DNA from: a bacterium
GTDB lineage: Bacteria; Patescibacteria; CPR2; UBA1875; JAJYID01
Length of the DNA stretch: 64,000 nucleotides
Direction: 5' to 3'
Assembly (NCBI GenBank): GCA_030647205.1
Contig: JAUSJO010000005.1
Location: 215,813-279,812 of the forward strand
In this document: positions 48,710-57,090 of the stretch, one piece after another
Layout: each line of letters opens with the position of its first letter
Numbering within the stretch: position 1 is the stretch's first letter
Notes under the pieces: model-generated
Databases searched by the model: none
Told to the model about the DNA's origin: nothing
Seen by the model: only the letters and a program-made list of their open reading frames with translations
Translations under genes and position numbers: made by a program

Positions 48710-48783
48710 TGGGGAGTAGCCAAGTGGTAAGGCATCGGGTTTTGGTCCCGTGATCGGGGGTTCGAATCCCTCCTCCCCAGCCA
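48710..48783 (+). tRNA. tRNA-Gln(TTG)
   Basis: 74 nt with encoded CCA. Acceptor TGGGGAG pairs with CTCCCCA; anticodon TTG (Gln, CAA) in loop TTTTGGT. The 27-43 pair appears to be a mismatch. Unlike tRNA-Trp and tRNA-Glu, its 3' end is not duplicated. Confidence 0.93.
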
Positions 48784-48787
48784 AATC

Positions 48788-48808
48788 ATACCCAGTAGGG
48801 TATTTTTT
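48788..48808 (+). terminator. Terminator of tRNA-Gln
   Basis: ATACCC (48788-48793), AGTA loop, GGGTAT (48798-48803), then a T-run. Confidence 0.85.
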
Positions 48809-48818
48809 ATTTATGATC

Positions 48819-49427
48819 CTAGTTATTTATAAGCGTAGAAAAGATTATAAATGACACAATTGCATAAGCGAAGCCGCCGGCAACTTCACCAATGGTGTGT
48901 TCTTTTTGGTATACTCTCGCCCATGCGATTGCAAAAACGAAAGGCAAAAGAAAGATAAATCTGAGGTCAATATATGAAACTAGTATTAGGATGGCTGACG
49001 TAAAGACAAACGTGTGTCCGCTAAGCTTGAATTTTAAAAATGTGATGACGGAGTAGCCGAGTGCCATAATGAGAAAGATGAGAAACATCCTGATAATCAT
49101 GGGGTCGCTTTCTAGAGACTTTACAACGAGGAGCGAGGCAACGCCCGAAACAAGTGTAAAACCAAAAGGCAAAACTCTATCTTTTCTTTCTTTCATATGG
49201 AAGTTGCTAACTTTGCCTATCTTCATGAGGAAGAAAATGAAAAGTATCGGCAAAATTACCGAGAGAAAAAGTACCGATAAAAATGTTTTGTAAAATACCT
49301 CAGTCGTTGGACTAAGTGTGTATAGCGTATAAAGGAGGAAAATGCCTCCTACTATCGCCGGTGTTGTGATGAGTGTGATGGCTTTTGCAAGATGCGAGTG
49401 CTGCCTTTCTACTTCTTTTTCTTTCAT
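48819..49427 (-). CDS. PAP2-like membrane phosphatase/hypothetical
   Basis: A 202-residue protein with about six membrane helices. Motif traces of the PAP2 superfamily are visible: KERKDRVLPF (KxxxxxxRP-like), LSGHTFVFTS (SGH) and ARVYQKEHTIGEVAGG (R-x5-H-x3-E/D). Such enzymes dephosphorylate lipid phosphates such as undecaprenyl pyrophosphate, fitting a cell-wall context, but the motifs are imperfect. The start overlaps the gltX stop by 4 bp, so the two genes are co-transcribed. Confidence 0.65.
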   Translation of the reverse strand: MKEKEVERQHSHLAKAITLITTPAIVGGIFLLYTLYTLSPTTEVFYKTFLSVLFLSVILPILFIFFLMKIGKVSNFHMKERKDRVLPFGFTLVSGVASLLVVKSLESDPMIIRMFLIFLIMALGYSVITFLKFKLSGHTFVFTSAILILVSYIDLRFIFLLPFVFAIAWARVYQKEHTIGEVAGGFAYAIVSFIIFSTLINN

Positions 49428-50851
49428 GATTTTTCTAAGTTATTTATAGCATCTTTTATTCTATCGATCGACTTATCTTTTCCTAGCGCCCACATAATCT
49501 CGTTTGGCGAGGGACTTTTTTCTTGTCCTGAAAGTGCTACACGAACCGGCCAGAAGACGTCTCCGTTTGAGAGATTTTCAGCTTCCACAACGGATTTCAT
49601 GAGATCAGATGCGCTGTCAGCCGAATTGATGGTTTTCTCGTCCCCAAGCGCTTTTAAAACGCCTTTTAAGCCCTTTAGGCTGGCATCAGGTGTGCTTTTA
49701 CCGAATACTAAGATTTCAGGTTTATATTTAATATCTTCAAAGAAAAAGTTTGAGTTTTCGGTAAAATCTTTGAGTGTTACCATCCTAGTTTGCATTACGG
49801 TTAATGCTCGCTCAAGTAACTCCGCATTTTTCCCTTTCAAAAAGTCAGGTGCAAAACTTTCTACCTCTTTCGTTAAATCAGATAGCGCCAATGCCCTGAT
49901 TTTCTCGCCATTTATCCAGTTCAGTCTATCAATATCAAAAACTGCCGGTGCCTTCCCTACCCGTTTTAAATCAAATTTTTTAATCAGTTCTTCGCGGGTA
50001 AATATTTCTTGTGTGGTACCATCATTCCATCCGAGAAGTGCCAGAAAGTTTAGCATCGTATCTGCTAGATACCCATTTTCTCTATAGTCCATAATTGCCG
50101 TATCGCCATTTCTCTTGCCAAGTTTTTTTCCGTCTTTACCAACGATTAAAGGCATGTGAGCAAACTCGGGCGCTTCCCAGCCCATCGCCATATATAATAA
50201 AAGATGCTTCGGAGCGGAGGGTATCCACTCCTCGCCTCGTATGACGGTCGAGATCTCCATAAGATGATCGTCAACGATACTTGCAAAGTGATAAGTTGGA
50301 TAGCCATCAGACTTCATAATTACGAAGTCTTCCTGGATGTCTGTTCTTATCGAAACCTTCCCCCGAACCACATCTTCCCAAACCACTTCTTTTGGAGTTT
50401 CGGGTATCTTAAAACGTATAACTGGAATCTTGCTCTCTTTTTCTAGTTTTTCAATGTCCTCTTTTGTTAGCTTTCTGCAACATGCATCATATCCCGGTGG
50501 TTTCCCGGACTTGGTTTGTTCCTCTCGAAGCTCTGTCAGTCTTTCTTTTGAACAAAAACATTTATAAGCTTTGCCCTCGCTCAAGAGTTGATTAGCATAT
50601 TTTTTGTAAATGTCTAGACGCTCTGATTGATGGATCTTTTCTTCATTGTCCCACTCTAGTCCTAGCCATTTGAGACTCTCTTCGATATATTCAACGCCTT
50701 CCGGAACAAATCTTTCTCTGTCTGTGTCTTCTATCCGGAGGATGAACTTGCCGTTTGTTGTTCTTGCCTGAAGAAAATTAAAAATAGCCGTCCGGATATT
50801 TCCGACATGTGGTTTTCCTGTTGGACTTGGAGCATAACGTGTTCTTATCAT
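49424..50851 (-). CDS. gltX: Glutamyl-tRNA synthetase
   Basis: A 475-residue class Ib synthetase: N-terminal TRYAPSPTGKPHVGNIRTA (HIGH-equivalent PHVGN), the zinc/connective region with CFCSKERL...CCRK, and KLGKRNGDT at about residue 246 as the KMSKS loop. The C-terminal anticodon-binding domain is present. It charges tRNA-Glu, and possibly tRNA-Gln if the Gat pathway operates. Genes upstream (NYN protein) and downstream (PAP2-like) are on the same strand. Confidence 0.96.
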   Translation of the reverse strand: MIRTRYAPSPTGKPHVGNIRTAIFNFLQARTTNGKFILRIEDTDRERFVPEGVEYIEESLKWLGLEWDNEEKIHQSERLDIYKKYANQLLSEGKAYKCFCSKERLTELREEQTKSGKPPGYDACCRKLTKEDIEKLEKESKIPVIRFKIPETPKEVVWEDVVRGKVSIRTDIQEDFVIMKSDGYPTYHFASIVDDHLMEISTVIRGEEWIPSAPKHLLLYMAMGWEAPEFAHMPLIVGKDGKKLGKRNGDTAIMDYRENGYLADTMLNFLALLGWNDGTTQEIFTREELIKKFDLKRVGKAPAVFDIDRLNWINGEKIRALALSDLTKEVESFAPDFLKGKNAELLERALTVMQTRMVTLKDFTENSNFFFEDIKYKPEILVFGKSTPDASLKGLKGVLKALGDEKTINSADSASDLMKSVVEAENLSNGDVFWPVRVALSGQEKSPSPNEIMWALGKDKSIDRIKDAINNLEKS

Positions 50852-50862
50852 GGCCGGGTTAC

Positions 50863-51384
50863 CTATTTTCTTTTTCTGGTAGGTCTGTTTGTGTCTATTA
50901 GTATCTTTTCTGTAATAAGATCAAGATCTGTGATGTCGTCTGCTTCCTCGATTAGTTTAGAAGAAGTGCTTCTGCCAAATGATATTACTTCTGCCCTACA
51001 GCCTTCAGCTTTTGCGTGATGAAGGAGTTCAGCGAAGTCGCCATCTCCTGAGCACAAAACAACTGCATCAAGTTTCGGTGCCATTTTCAGGATGTCTACC
51101 GCAATCCCCACATCCCAGTCTCCTTTTTTATGTCCGCCTGCAAAAGTTTGCAGATCCTTTGACTTCACATCATAGCCTAGCTTTTCGAGTGCATCGAAAA
51201 ATGACTGTTCGTCAGGGCTCTCTGCTTTTATTGTATAAGCGATGGCTCGGATAAGCTGTCTGTCTGCAGTCCCCATTTTTATAATTTCACCGAAGTTCAC
51301 CTTTTTTTCATAGAGTGCTCTTGCGGAGTAATACAGGTTTTGTACATCTACAAATATTGCTACTCTCTGGTTTGGATTTTTCAT
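50863..51384 (-). CDS. NYN-domain (LabA/PIN-like) protein
   Basis: A 173-residue NYN domain protein. The PIN-like metal-binding acidic residues are visible: VAIFVDVQNLYY (Asp at the first strand), KKGDWDVGIAVDILKMA and VVLCSGDGDFAELLHHAKAEGCRAEVISF. NYN proteins are predicted RNases; substrate unknown. Immediately upstream of gltX (11 nt), so likely in the same operon as translation genes. The C-terminus ends in a basic RPTRKRK tail, possibly RNA-binding. Confidence 0.88.
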   Translation of the reverse strand: MKNPNQRVAIFVDVQNLYYSARALYEKKVNFGEIIKMGTADRQLIRAIAYTIKAESPDEQSFFDALEKLGYDVKSKDLQTFAGGHKKGDWDVGIAVDILKMAPKLDAVVLCSGDGDFAELLHHAKAEGCRAEVISFGRSTSSKLIEEADDITDLDLITEKILIDTNRPTRKRK

Positions 51385-51396
51385 AAATATTTTTCC

Positions 51397-51924
51397 TTAG
51401 TTTATCGTTATTTCTATCCCCTCGCCTTTAATTTTAACATCTTTTACCTTATATTTGCTATTTATTTTATTATCAAAGCCAAGATTGATTAAATTACCAA
51501 GTTTATCGGCCAGCATTTCGGGAGATTCTACTTTGCCGAGGATGAGATTTGAAAGTCTTACTTTTATTTTTCCGTTTTCAACATAGGGGGTGAGATTTCC
51601 TTCAAAGTTTGCCGAAAATGGAAAAATTGCTTTACCTGTCACCTTGATGGAGTCACCATCTTTTTTTGATTTCGTGTCTTTTACGACTGACCCGCAGCAT
51701 TCTGCCATAAAAAGATCGAGTTCAGAGTATCTGAGGACGATTTTATCGTCCTGGACTTTAATATCCGCCATTTTTGGCTGAACTGAAACTTTTTGGGGAA
51801 CCGTTGTGCTATTTAAAAATGGAATCTGCGGGAGCTTGATGCCCCTTGCAGCAATGATGACTGCAGATAGTAAAAAAATTCCCCCCAAAAAAACTAGAAT
51901 GGGTTTTTTAATACTTACCTTCAT
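51397..51924 (-). CDS. Membrane-anchored hypothetical protein (175 aa)
   Basis: A bitopic protein: short basic N-terminus, one membrane helix (~9-27, ILVFLGGIFLLSAVIIAA), then a beta-rich extracytoplasmic domain with paired Cys (MAECCGS). The pattern of alternating strands ending VKDVKIKGEGIEITIN loosely recalls DUF2993/LmeA-like lipid-binding proteins, but I cannot support that. It sits between the 117-aa gene (3 nt apart) and the NYN gene in a minus-strand run. Function unknown. Confidence 0.6.
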   Translation of the reverse strand: MKVSIKKPILVFLGGIFLLSAVIIAARGIKLPQIPFLNSTTVPQKVSVQPKMADIKVQDDKIVLRYSELDLFMAECCGSVVKDTKSKKDGDSIKVTGKAIFPFSANFEGNLTPYVENGKIKVRLSNLILGKVESPEMLADKLGNLINLGFDNKINSKYKVKDVKIKGEGIEITIN

Positions 51925-51926
51925 GA

Positions 51927-52280
51927 CTAGAAGCTGATACTTTCTCCTCGAGTATCTATTTCTTTCCAGTCCCCGGCGATGTCATCCCAAGTGAAGGCTT
52001 CTATTTTGTTAGTGAACTCAGTATCTGAAACGATATATTCAGTGAGCGCTTTCCCTGCTTGCGTTTTGTGGTAGTGGGATTTTTTGTCTAAAATAACGGG
52101 CCGTTTTATTTTAGTTACCATCATTTTCCCCATTGGACTGTTGAAAACGAGGATATCTTTTTCGCCCTTTATTTCGTTCCCAATATCGTCGGTCATGATA
52201 TCGGCTTCAGTTTTTTCTTCCAGGACCTCAAACTTTTCTCTTACTGAGTCTTTCAAATCCAACCATTTGTCATCGGTCAT
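51927..52280 (-). CDS. Hypothetical soluble protein (117 aa)
   Basis: A 117-residue acidic soluble protein without recognised motif. Segments DILVFNSPMGKMMVTKIKRPVILDKKSHYHKTQAG and a C-terminal FTWDDIAGDWKEIDT suggest a compact alpha/beta fold. A good Shine-Dalgarno (AAGGAGG) precedes it and the spacing to both neighbours (3 and 9 nt) indicates an operon with the zinc-ribbon membrane protein upstream and the 175-aa protein downstream. Confidence 0.65.
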   Translation of the reverse strand: MTDDKWLDLKDSVREKFEVLEEKTEADIMTDDIGNEIKGEKDILVFNSPMGKMMVTKIKRPVILDKKSHYHKTQAGKALTEYIVSDTEFTNKIEAFTWDDIAGDWKEIDTRGESISF

Positions 52281-52289
52281 CTGGCCTCC

Positions 52290-52970
52290 TTATCTAAATG
52301 TCATAAATATTGCAAGTATTACCATGGCTATTGCAGTCAGGGCGATGGAAAGAATCATCATGTCATATTCTTTTGTGTATCCGCTCTCGCTTGTGACGAT
52401 TCTGCCTATGTTTGCTACTTCTTCCTTAATCTCTTTTTCGGCTTCTTTAACCACACTGCTATGTTTTTTGTGCATAAAGTCGGTTCTTTTCTCAATTTTG
52501 CTTGGGACAATATCGTTCATTACTCCATTCCCTTTCCTTTGTGTTCCCGTGGGTTTTGTTTTTTTTGGAGGTTCTTCTCTCGAAGGTTTTCCCAAGAGGT
52601 CCAAAATCTCCTCGCTTGCCTCCTCTAGTTTTTTGTCGGCCTCCAGCGTTTTGTTGTCGCTTGAGTCCTTTGCATTATCTGACAAAATATCGAGGAGTAT
52701 GGCACTGCCTTCTAGGTCGTCTTTATTCACCTCAGGGATTTTAGATTCTCTAGATACTTCCTGAACCTCAGAGTTTATCTCTATGGGTTTTGATTGAGCC
52801 TCTTGAGTTCTAATATCATTGTCTGTGGTTTCTAACTTTGGCATCTTGTGTTTTGGAACTTCTTCGTCAGATACTTTTTTCTCTGACAAAATAGTCGAAC
52901 AGTTTGCACAGTATGTTTTTCCTGCGATAGTTATGGTTTCTTGTTCTTTTTTACAATGATTACAGAGCAT
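52290..52970 (-). CDS. Zinc-ribbon / tail-anchored membrane protein
   Basis: A 226-residue protein: N-terminal zinc ribbon (MLCNHCKKEQETI...YCANC, two CxxC pairs), a long acidic and Lys-rich disordered middle (~30-195) and one C-terminal membrane helix (~203-223, MILSIALTAIAMVILAIFM). This topology presents the zinc ribbon in the cytoplasm on a flexible arm. AAGGAGGGGC precedes the start. In the same operon-like run as the YhaM-like gene upstream (18 nt). Function unknown. Confidence 0.68.
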   Translation of the reverse strand: MLCNHCKKEQETITIAGKTYCANCSTILSEKKVSDEEVPKHKMPKLETTDNDIRTQEAQSKPIEINSEVQEVSRESKIPEVNKDDLEGSAILLDILSDNAKDSSDNKTLEADKKLEEASEEILDLLGKPSREEPPKKTKPTGTQRKGNGVMNDIVPSKIEKRTDFMHKKHSSVVKEAEKEIKEEVANIGRIVTSESGYTKEYDMMILSIALTAIAMVILAIFMTFR

Positions 52971-52988
52971 GCCCCTCCTTATAATATA

Positions 52989-53960
52989 TTAAAACGGAAT
53001 ATCTTCGTTTGCTAACTCATCTGAATACGGTGAACGATAAAGTTCGGCTCCGAAAATTCTGTTATATCCCGTAAACAGCTCATTTTCTTCTGTTGCATCA
53101 AGCGCTGAGAAAGCGTTGTTTAGTTTTGAAGACAGTTCATCCACAAAGTTAAGCGCAATGGCCTCAGGCGTTTTCGGTACAACCGGACTTCCATACTCCA
53201 TCTTACCATGGTGAGAAAGAATTAGGTGGATTACTTCGTCAAGCAGTTCCTCATCCATTCCTGTCTTTTCTCCATATTTCTTAACCATCTCGGCCCCTGT
53301 AAAAATGTGTCCTAGAAGCTTTAGCTTTGTAGTTAGGGTAATCGTTGTCGATACGTCGTAATCATAAATTTTTCCAATGTCGTGGAAAATAATACCTGTA
53401 ACAAACATATCTTTGTTAATCTTTGGATGGGTTTTGCAGACAGCTGGGACATAGCTTAACATTTCGGTTGTATGTTCTAGAAGGCCCCCAAGGTAGTCGT
53501 GGTGAACTGTATATCCAGCGGCCCCTCTTTTGTATTCTTCAACAGTATCCTTGTCATTTAAAAATTCTTTGAGTAGTTTTTTTAAGGATGGATTTTTTAT
53601 CTTCTCGGCTGCCTCAACGATTTCGCTAAACATCTTCTCGGTGTCTTTTCCACTTGTAGGCTGAAAATCAGCCAAATCATATTTGTCCACCTTACTCATA
53701 TTTGTAACTTTTATTTGCGGACCGTTAAACTCGTCAATTGTTGCGGACACACTAACGATGTCGGCCTCCCCGACTGTTTCGCAATTTTTCATGTCGTCAG
53801 ACCAGATTTTGCCCTTAATAATACCGGTTTTATCGGACAATGTGATGTCGATATAAGGTCGGTTGTTTCGTGTTGCGGTTTTTTTGTAGGCCTTCACTGC
53901 AAAGAGTTCACCAAAAACACTGTCCCCAACTTTTAGATCTTCTACAAATAACTTTTTCAT
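52989..53960 (-). CDS. YhaM-like 3'-5' exoribonuclease (OB + HD domain)
   Basis: A 323-residue protein with an N-terminal OB fold (VGDSVFGELFAVKAYKKTATRNNRPYIDITLSDKTGIIKGKIWSDD, ~11-60) and a C-terminal HD phosphohydrolase domain: GLLEHTTEMLSY, IFHDIGKIYDY and LILSHHGKMEYGSP carry the metal ligands. This is the architecture of Bacillus YhaM/Cbf1, a 3'-5' exonuclease acting on RNA and single-stranded DNA. Length matches (314 aa in B. subtilis). First gene of the minus run ending at 50.8 kb. Confidence 0.9.
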   Translation of the reverse strand: MKKLFVEDLKVGDSVFGELFAVKAYKKTATRNNRPYIDITLSDKTGIIKGKIWSDDMKNCETVGEADIVSVSATIDEFNGPQIKVTNMSKVDKYDLADFQPTSGKDTEKMFSEIVEAAEKIKNPSLKKLLKEFLNDKDTVEEYKRGAAGYTVHHDYLGGLLEHTTEMLSYVPAVCKTHPKINKDMFVTGIIFHDIGKIYDYDVSTTITLTTKLKLLGHIFTGAEMVKKYGEKTGMDEELLDEVIHLILSHHGKMEYGSPVVPKTPEAIALNFVDELSSKLNNAFSALDATEENELFTGYNRIFGAELYRSPYSDELANEDIPF

Positions 53961-54028
53961 AAATCAAGTATACAAGAAATAATGTATATGTTCCAAGTGT
54001 TTTAATGGCTCTGCCACGATTTTTATTG

Positions 54029-54034
54029 TATAAT
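54029..54034 (+). promoter_or_regulatory. -10 box of leaderless DMT permease gene
   Basis: TATAAT (54029-54034) is followed by 7 nt and the ATG at 54042. An apparent earlier ATG (54033) is part of the box itself. Confidence 0.65.
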
Positions 54035-54041
54035 GCCTCTT

Positions 54042-54908
54042 ATGAATACATCAGTAGGTACTATATTCGCCATTATGTCCATGCTTGGATATGGCCTTGG
54101 TAATGCGATTTCGAAAGCTCCGGTGGAGGCTCTGGGGAGTCGAAAGACATTATTTTATAGAAACATACTAATCAGTATAGTATTGTTTACTATTTTGATT
54201 TTTAATCTTAAAGAGTCTCAGTTTAACAGTACATATATATTGGTAGGACTTTTAATCTCTCTTATCGGGTATATTCCGATAATTGCTTTTTTTGAGGCAA
54301 TAAAGAGAGGTAAGGTGGGAGTGATTTCCCCTGTTGCAAGCAGTTCTCTTATAGTCACTATTTTTCTTTCGATTATATTTTTCAAAGAAACTTTGACGCA
54401 TAACCAGATTTTTGCCATTTTGTTTATTGTTTTTGGGATCATCTTAATATTCGTAAATTTGAAGGATTTAAAAAGATCAAATATTTTCAGTATTTCAAGC
54501 GGGGTTCCTTTTGCCCTGATCGCTTGCTTGGGGTGGGGGCTAGTATTCTTTCTTATGAAATTTCCTGTTAGTAAACTTGGTCCTATTTTCAGTGCATTCA
54601 TCTTGGAGTCGGGACTAGTTATATTTAGCGGAATTCATCTAAAGAGCAAAGGAGAGAGCTTCAAGGTGCATAAAAAATACTACAAGTACCTTTTTATAAC
54701 TGCCATAGCAACTATGTTTGGCACGCTTTTTTATAACTACGGGATAAACGCTACATCGGTGAGTCTTGTAGCGGCAATTTCGGCCTGTGCTCCACTAGTG
54801 GTAACCATTTATGGCAAGGTAGTTTACAAAGAAAAGCTTAGTTTCCAGCAATATTCTGCCAGTTTAGTGATAGTCATCGGAATAATTACGTTATCTTATT
54901 TTAAATAA
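54042..54908 (+). CDS. EamA/DMT-family permease
   Basis: A 288-residue membrane protein with ten hydrophobic helices arranged as two EamA repeats (the first ending GIILIFVNLKDLK, the second ending VIVIGIITLSYFK; each with a conserved ...SPVASSSLIVTIFLSIIFFKETL / SLVAAISACAPLVVTIYGKVVYKEKLS segment). DMT carriers export or import small metabolites; the substrate cannot be told. ATG 54042 is chosen because the longer frame starts inside the -10 box; the transcript is then leaderless. Isolated plus-strand gene. Confidence 0.88.
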   Translation: MNTSVGTIFAIMSMLGYGLGNAISKAPVEALGSRKTLFYRNILISIVLFTILIFNLKESQFNSTYILVGLLISLIGYIPIIAFFEAIKRGKVGVISPVASSSLIVTIFLSIIFFKETLTHNQIFAILFIVFGIILIFVNLKDLKRSNIFSISSGVPFALIACLGWGLVFFLMKFPVSKLGPIFSAFILESGLVIFSGIHLKSKGESFKVHKKYYKYLFITAIATMFGTLFYNYGINATSVSLVAAISACAPLVVTIYGKVVYKEKLSFQQYSASLVIVIGIITLSYFK

Positions 54909-54923
54909 GATACTATTAGTATT

Positions 54924-55385
54924 TTATAGTTCTTTGGTAGCCCTTCTAATCATTAAGACGTTTCTGGGGCTGGTATCAATATCTTCCAGCGTTTCAATGT
55001 CGACCCATTTTGTATATTCGATTTCTTCGGTGGATTGAATTTTTCCTGAAAATGAATCAAGTTCAACTAAGAAGTAGTGAAGAGAGGCTTTATAAAAAAT
55101 GTCTAGTTTGTCCTCATAAAAGTTATTTTCAAGTTGTCCTATTTTTTTGATAAAACGGGCAACTCCTATCCCCGTTTCTTCTAAAAATTCGCGATTTAAT
55201 GCCTCGTCCAGACTTTCACTACTCTCAACGGCTCCGCCGGGTAAGCTAAAAACTTTGTGTATTTTGTCATAGACCAAAAGTACTTTGCCATCATCGAACG
55301 TGATTCCGTAAACAGTTGGCCGGGGGATAACTTCTCTTGCTTTCGGTTTATAGAAAACAGTGCCTTTTGGGTTAGTAAATTTCAT
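54924..55385 (-). CDS. Nudix hydrolase
   Basis: A 153-residue Nudix enzyme with an intact box PGGAVESSESLDEALNREFLEETGIGV (~49-75). The N-terminus (RPTVYGITFDDGKVLLVYDKIHKVFSLPGG) is typical. Substrate unknown. It is the third Nudix-fold protein of the window. It follows the peptidase E gene on the minus strand (15-nt gap) and converges with the DMT permease gene. Confidence 0.9.
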   Translation of the reverse strand: MKFTNPKGTVFYKPKAREVIPRPTVYGITFDDGKVLLVYDKIHKVFSLPGGAVESSESLDEALNREFLEETGIGVARFIKKIGQLENNFYEDKLDIFYKASLHYFLVELDSFSGKIQSTEEIEYTKWVDIETLEDIDTSPRNVLMIRRATKEL

Positions 55386-55400
55386 GGGTGAAAGCCTACA

Positions 55401-56063
55401 TTACTTATTAAATTTAGCCCACTGACCTTCTGACACCACTTTTATTTTCTCACCATCAATTTGGATGGCGGTATTATCATCAATTGCATAAAGGTCAGTA
55501 TTTAGTTCATCTGCTATTTCTCGACCAACTTCGTCATCGAGGGTAAGAGGATAACCGTCTTCCTTGTAGTGTGATAGAAAAGTAAAATTTACAATTCCAA
55601 GTCCATCAATATTCCCCATTCCATCCGGATTGCTTTCATAAAGGTCTTTGCATTTTTCAGGTATTTTTTGTCCGAGAACTATTGCCCCGGAACTACTGCC
55701 AACATAAACCCTAGTTTTTAAAAGTTCCGGGAGCATTTTATCTAAACCTGTTTTTAAAATCCATTTCATTAGATAAAACGGATCGCCTCCTTCAAAAAAC
55801 AATACATCGGCCTTTTCAAGTCTGGGTTTCCAGCTTTCTTTCGGTAAGGCGGAAATGTCTACAATATCTATTTCTAAAAAGTTATATTTTTTTATGTTAA
55901 GGAGATCATTTATAAACCACTCTTTGTCTCCATTGTAGATATTGGCTGCAGTCGGAACGACAGAAACCTTTGTTTTGTTGGGGGTTTTGCCGACTAGCTC
56001 AAAAAGAGCTTCTGCTATAGTGTCATTATTTAAGCCAAACGATGCTAGTAAAAGTTTCATCAT
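55401..56063 (-). CDS. Peptidase S51 (dipeptidase E-like)
   Basis: A 220-residue serine peptidase of family S51: the nucleophile elbow VYVGSSSGAIVLG (~119-131), FFEGGDPFYL upstream and a later FTFLSHYKEDGYPL with a likely catalytic His. Family members are aspartyl dipeptidases or cyanophycinase-like. Cytoplasmic. It is 3 nt downstream of mreB and followed by the Nudix gene, forming mreB-S51-Nudix. The second Met may be the start. Confidence 0.88.
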   Translation of the reverse strand: MMKLLLASFGLNNDTIAEALFELVGKTPNKTKVSVVPTAANIYNGDKEWFINDLLNIKKYNFLEIDIVDISALPKESWKPRLEKADVLFFEGGDPFYLMKWILKTGLDKMLPELLKTRVYVGSSSGAIVLGQKIPEKCKDLYESNPDGMGNIDGLGIVNFTFLSHYKEDGYPLTLDDEVGREIADELNTDLYAIDDNTAIQIDGEKIKVVSEGQWAKFNK

Positions 56064-56066
56064 TAC

Positions 56067-57068
56067 CTATTTCCACAGAGAACTTTTTTTATAATCATCG
56101 AGGTTTTCGAGTGCCATGCCGGTTCCTTTTGCTACACACAGATGAGAGTCCTCTGCAATCGTTACGGCCACACCGGTTGCCTTCGAAATCAGCTTGTCTA
56201 AATTTTTGAGTTGTGAACTTCCGCCGGTCATGACCATTCCACGATCGATAACATCACTTGATAGTTCGGGAGGAGTTTTTTCAAGTACGCTTCTTATTGA
56301 GAGAATTATTTTTTCTAGCTGGACTTGAAGTGATTCAGTGATTTCAGTGGAGTTTACTGTAATGGTTTTAGGTAGTCCTTGTAGCATATCCCGTCCCCGG
56401 ATCTCATAATTTTTTTCTTTTGTCATTTGAACCGCACTTCCGATGGCAATTTTTATTTCCTCTGCTGTTTTGTCGCCAACAGCCAAACCGTATTTTTTAC
56501 GGATAAAGTCAGCGATTGCTTGGTCTAGTTTATCTCCGCCAACTCTGACAGAGCTGGACGCTACAATGCCACCAAGGGAAAGTATAGATACTTCGGTTGT
56601 CCCGCCGCCGATGTCGACAATCATATTCCCTGCAGGAGTGTCTATAGGTATTCCTGCACCGAGGGCTGCGGCGATTGGCTCCGGTATTATATAGGCCGCT
56701 TTCGCGCCTGCCTGCTTTGTGGCGTCTATCACAGCTCTTTTTTCTGTTGATGTGGCTCCGGCAGGAACACTAATCATGACTTCCGGACGAAAGATCCTAA
56801 AACCGCCTGACACTTTATTTATAAAGTAGCGGATCATAGACTCAGTTACGCGATAATCGGCGATAACACCGTCTCGGAGCGGTCTGTATGCAGTGATGCT
56901 GTCTGGAGTTCTGCCTACCATCTCTTTTGCTTCCTCGCCTACCGCTAACACCTTATTATCATCACTAACTGCGACAACAGAGGGCTCGTTTATAACGATC
57001 CCCTTTTTGGGTACATAAACCAGAACGTTTGCGGTACCTAGATCTATTCCTATGCGATTTACAAACAT
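56067..57068 (-). CDS. mreB: Rod shape-determining protein MreB
   Basis: A 333-residue bacterial actin: phosphate-1 motif GIDLGTANVLVYVPKKGIV, the PVxxYRPLRDGVIADY segment, IIPEPIAAALGAGIP, phosphate-2 MIVDIGGGTTEVSILSLGGIV and the adenosine motif VMTGGSSQLKNLDKLIS. It forms membrane-bound filaments that direct side-wall synthesis, implying a rod-like or elongated cell. mreC and mreD are not adjacent. It follows murA on the same strand (22-nt gap). Confidence 0.96.
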   Translation of the reverse strand: MFVNRIGIDLGTANVLVYVPKKGIVINEPSVVAVSDDNKVLAVGEEAKEMVGRTPDSITAYRPLRDGVIADYRVTESMIRYFINKVSGGFRIFRPEVMISVPAGATSTEKRAVIDATKQAGAKAAYIIPEPIAAALGAGIPIDTPAGNMIVDIGGGTTEVSILSLGGIVASSSVRVGGDKLDQAIADFIRKKYGLAVGDKTAEEIKIAIGSAVQMTKEKNYEIRGRDMLQGLPKTITVNSTEITESLQVQLEKIILSIRSVLEKTPPELSSDVIDRGMVMTGGSSQLKNLDKLISKATGVAVTIAEDSHLCVAKGTGMALENLDDYKKSSLWK

Positions 57069-57090
57069 ATTTTAACTTCCCAATCTTTCT

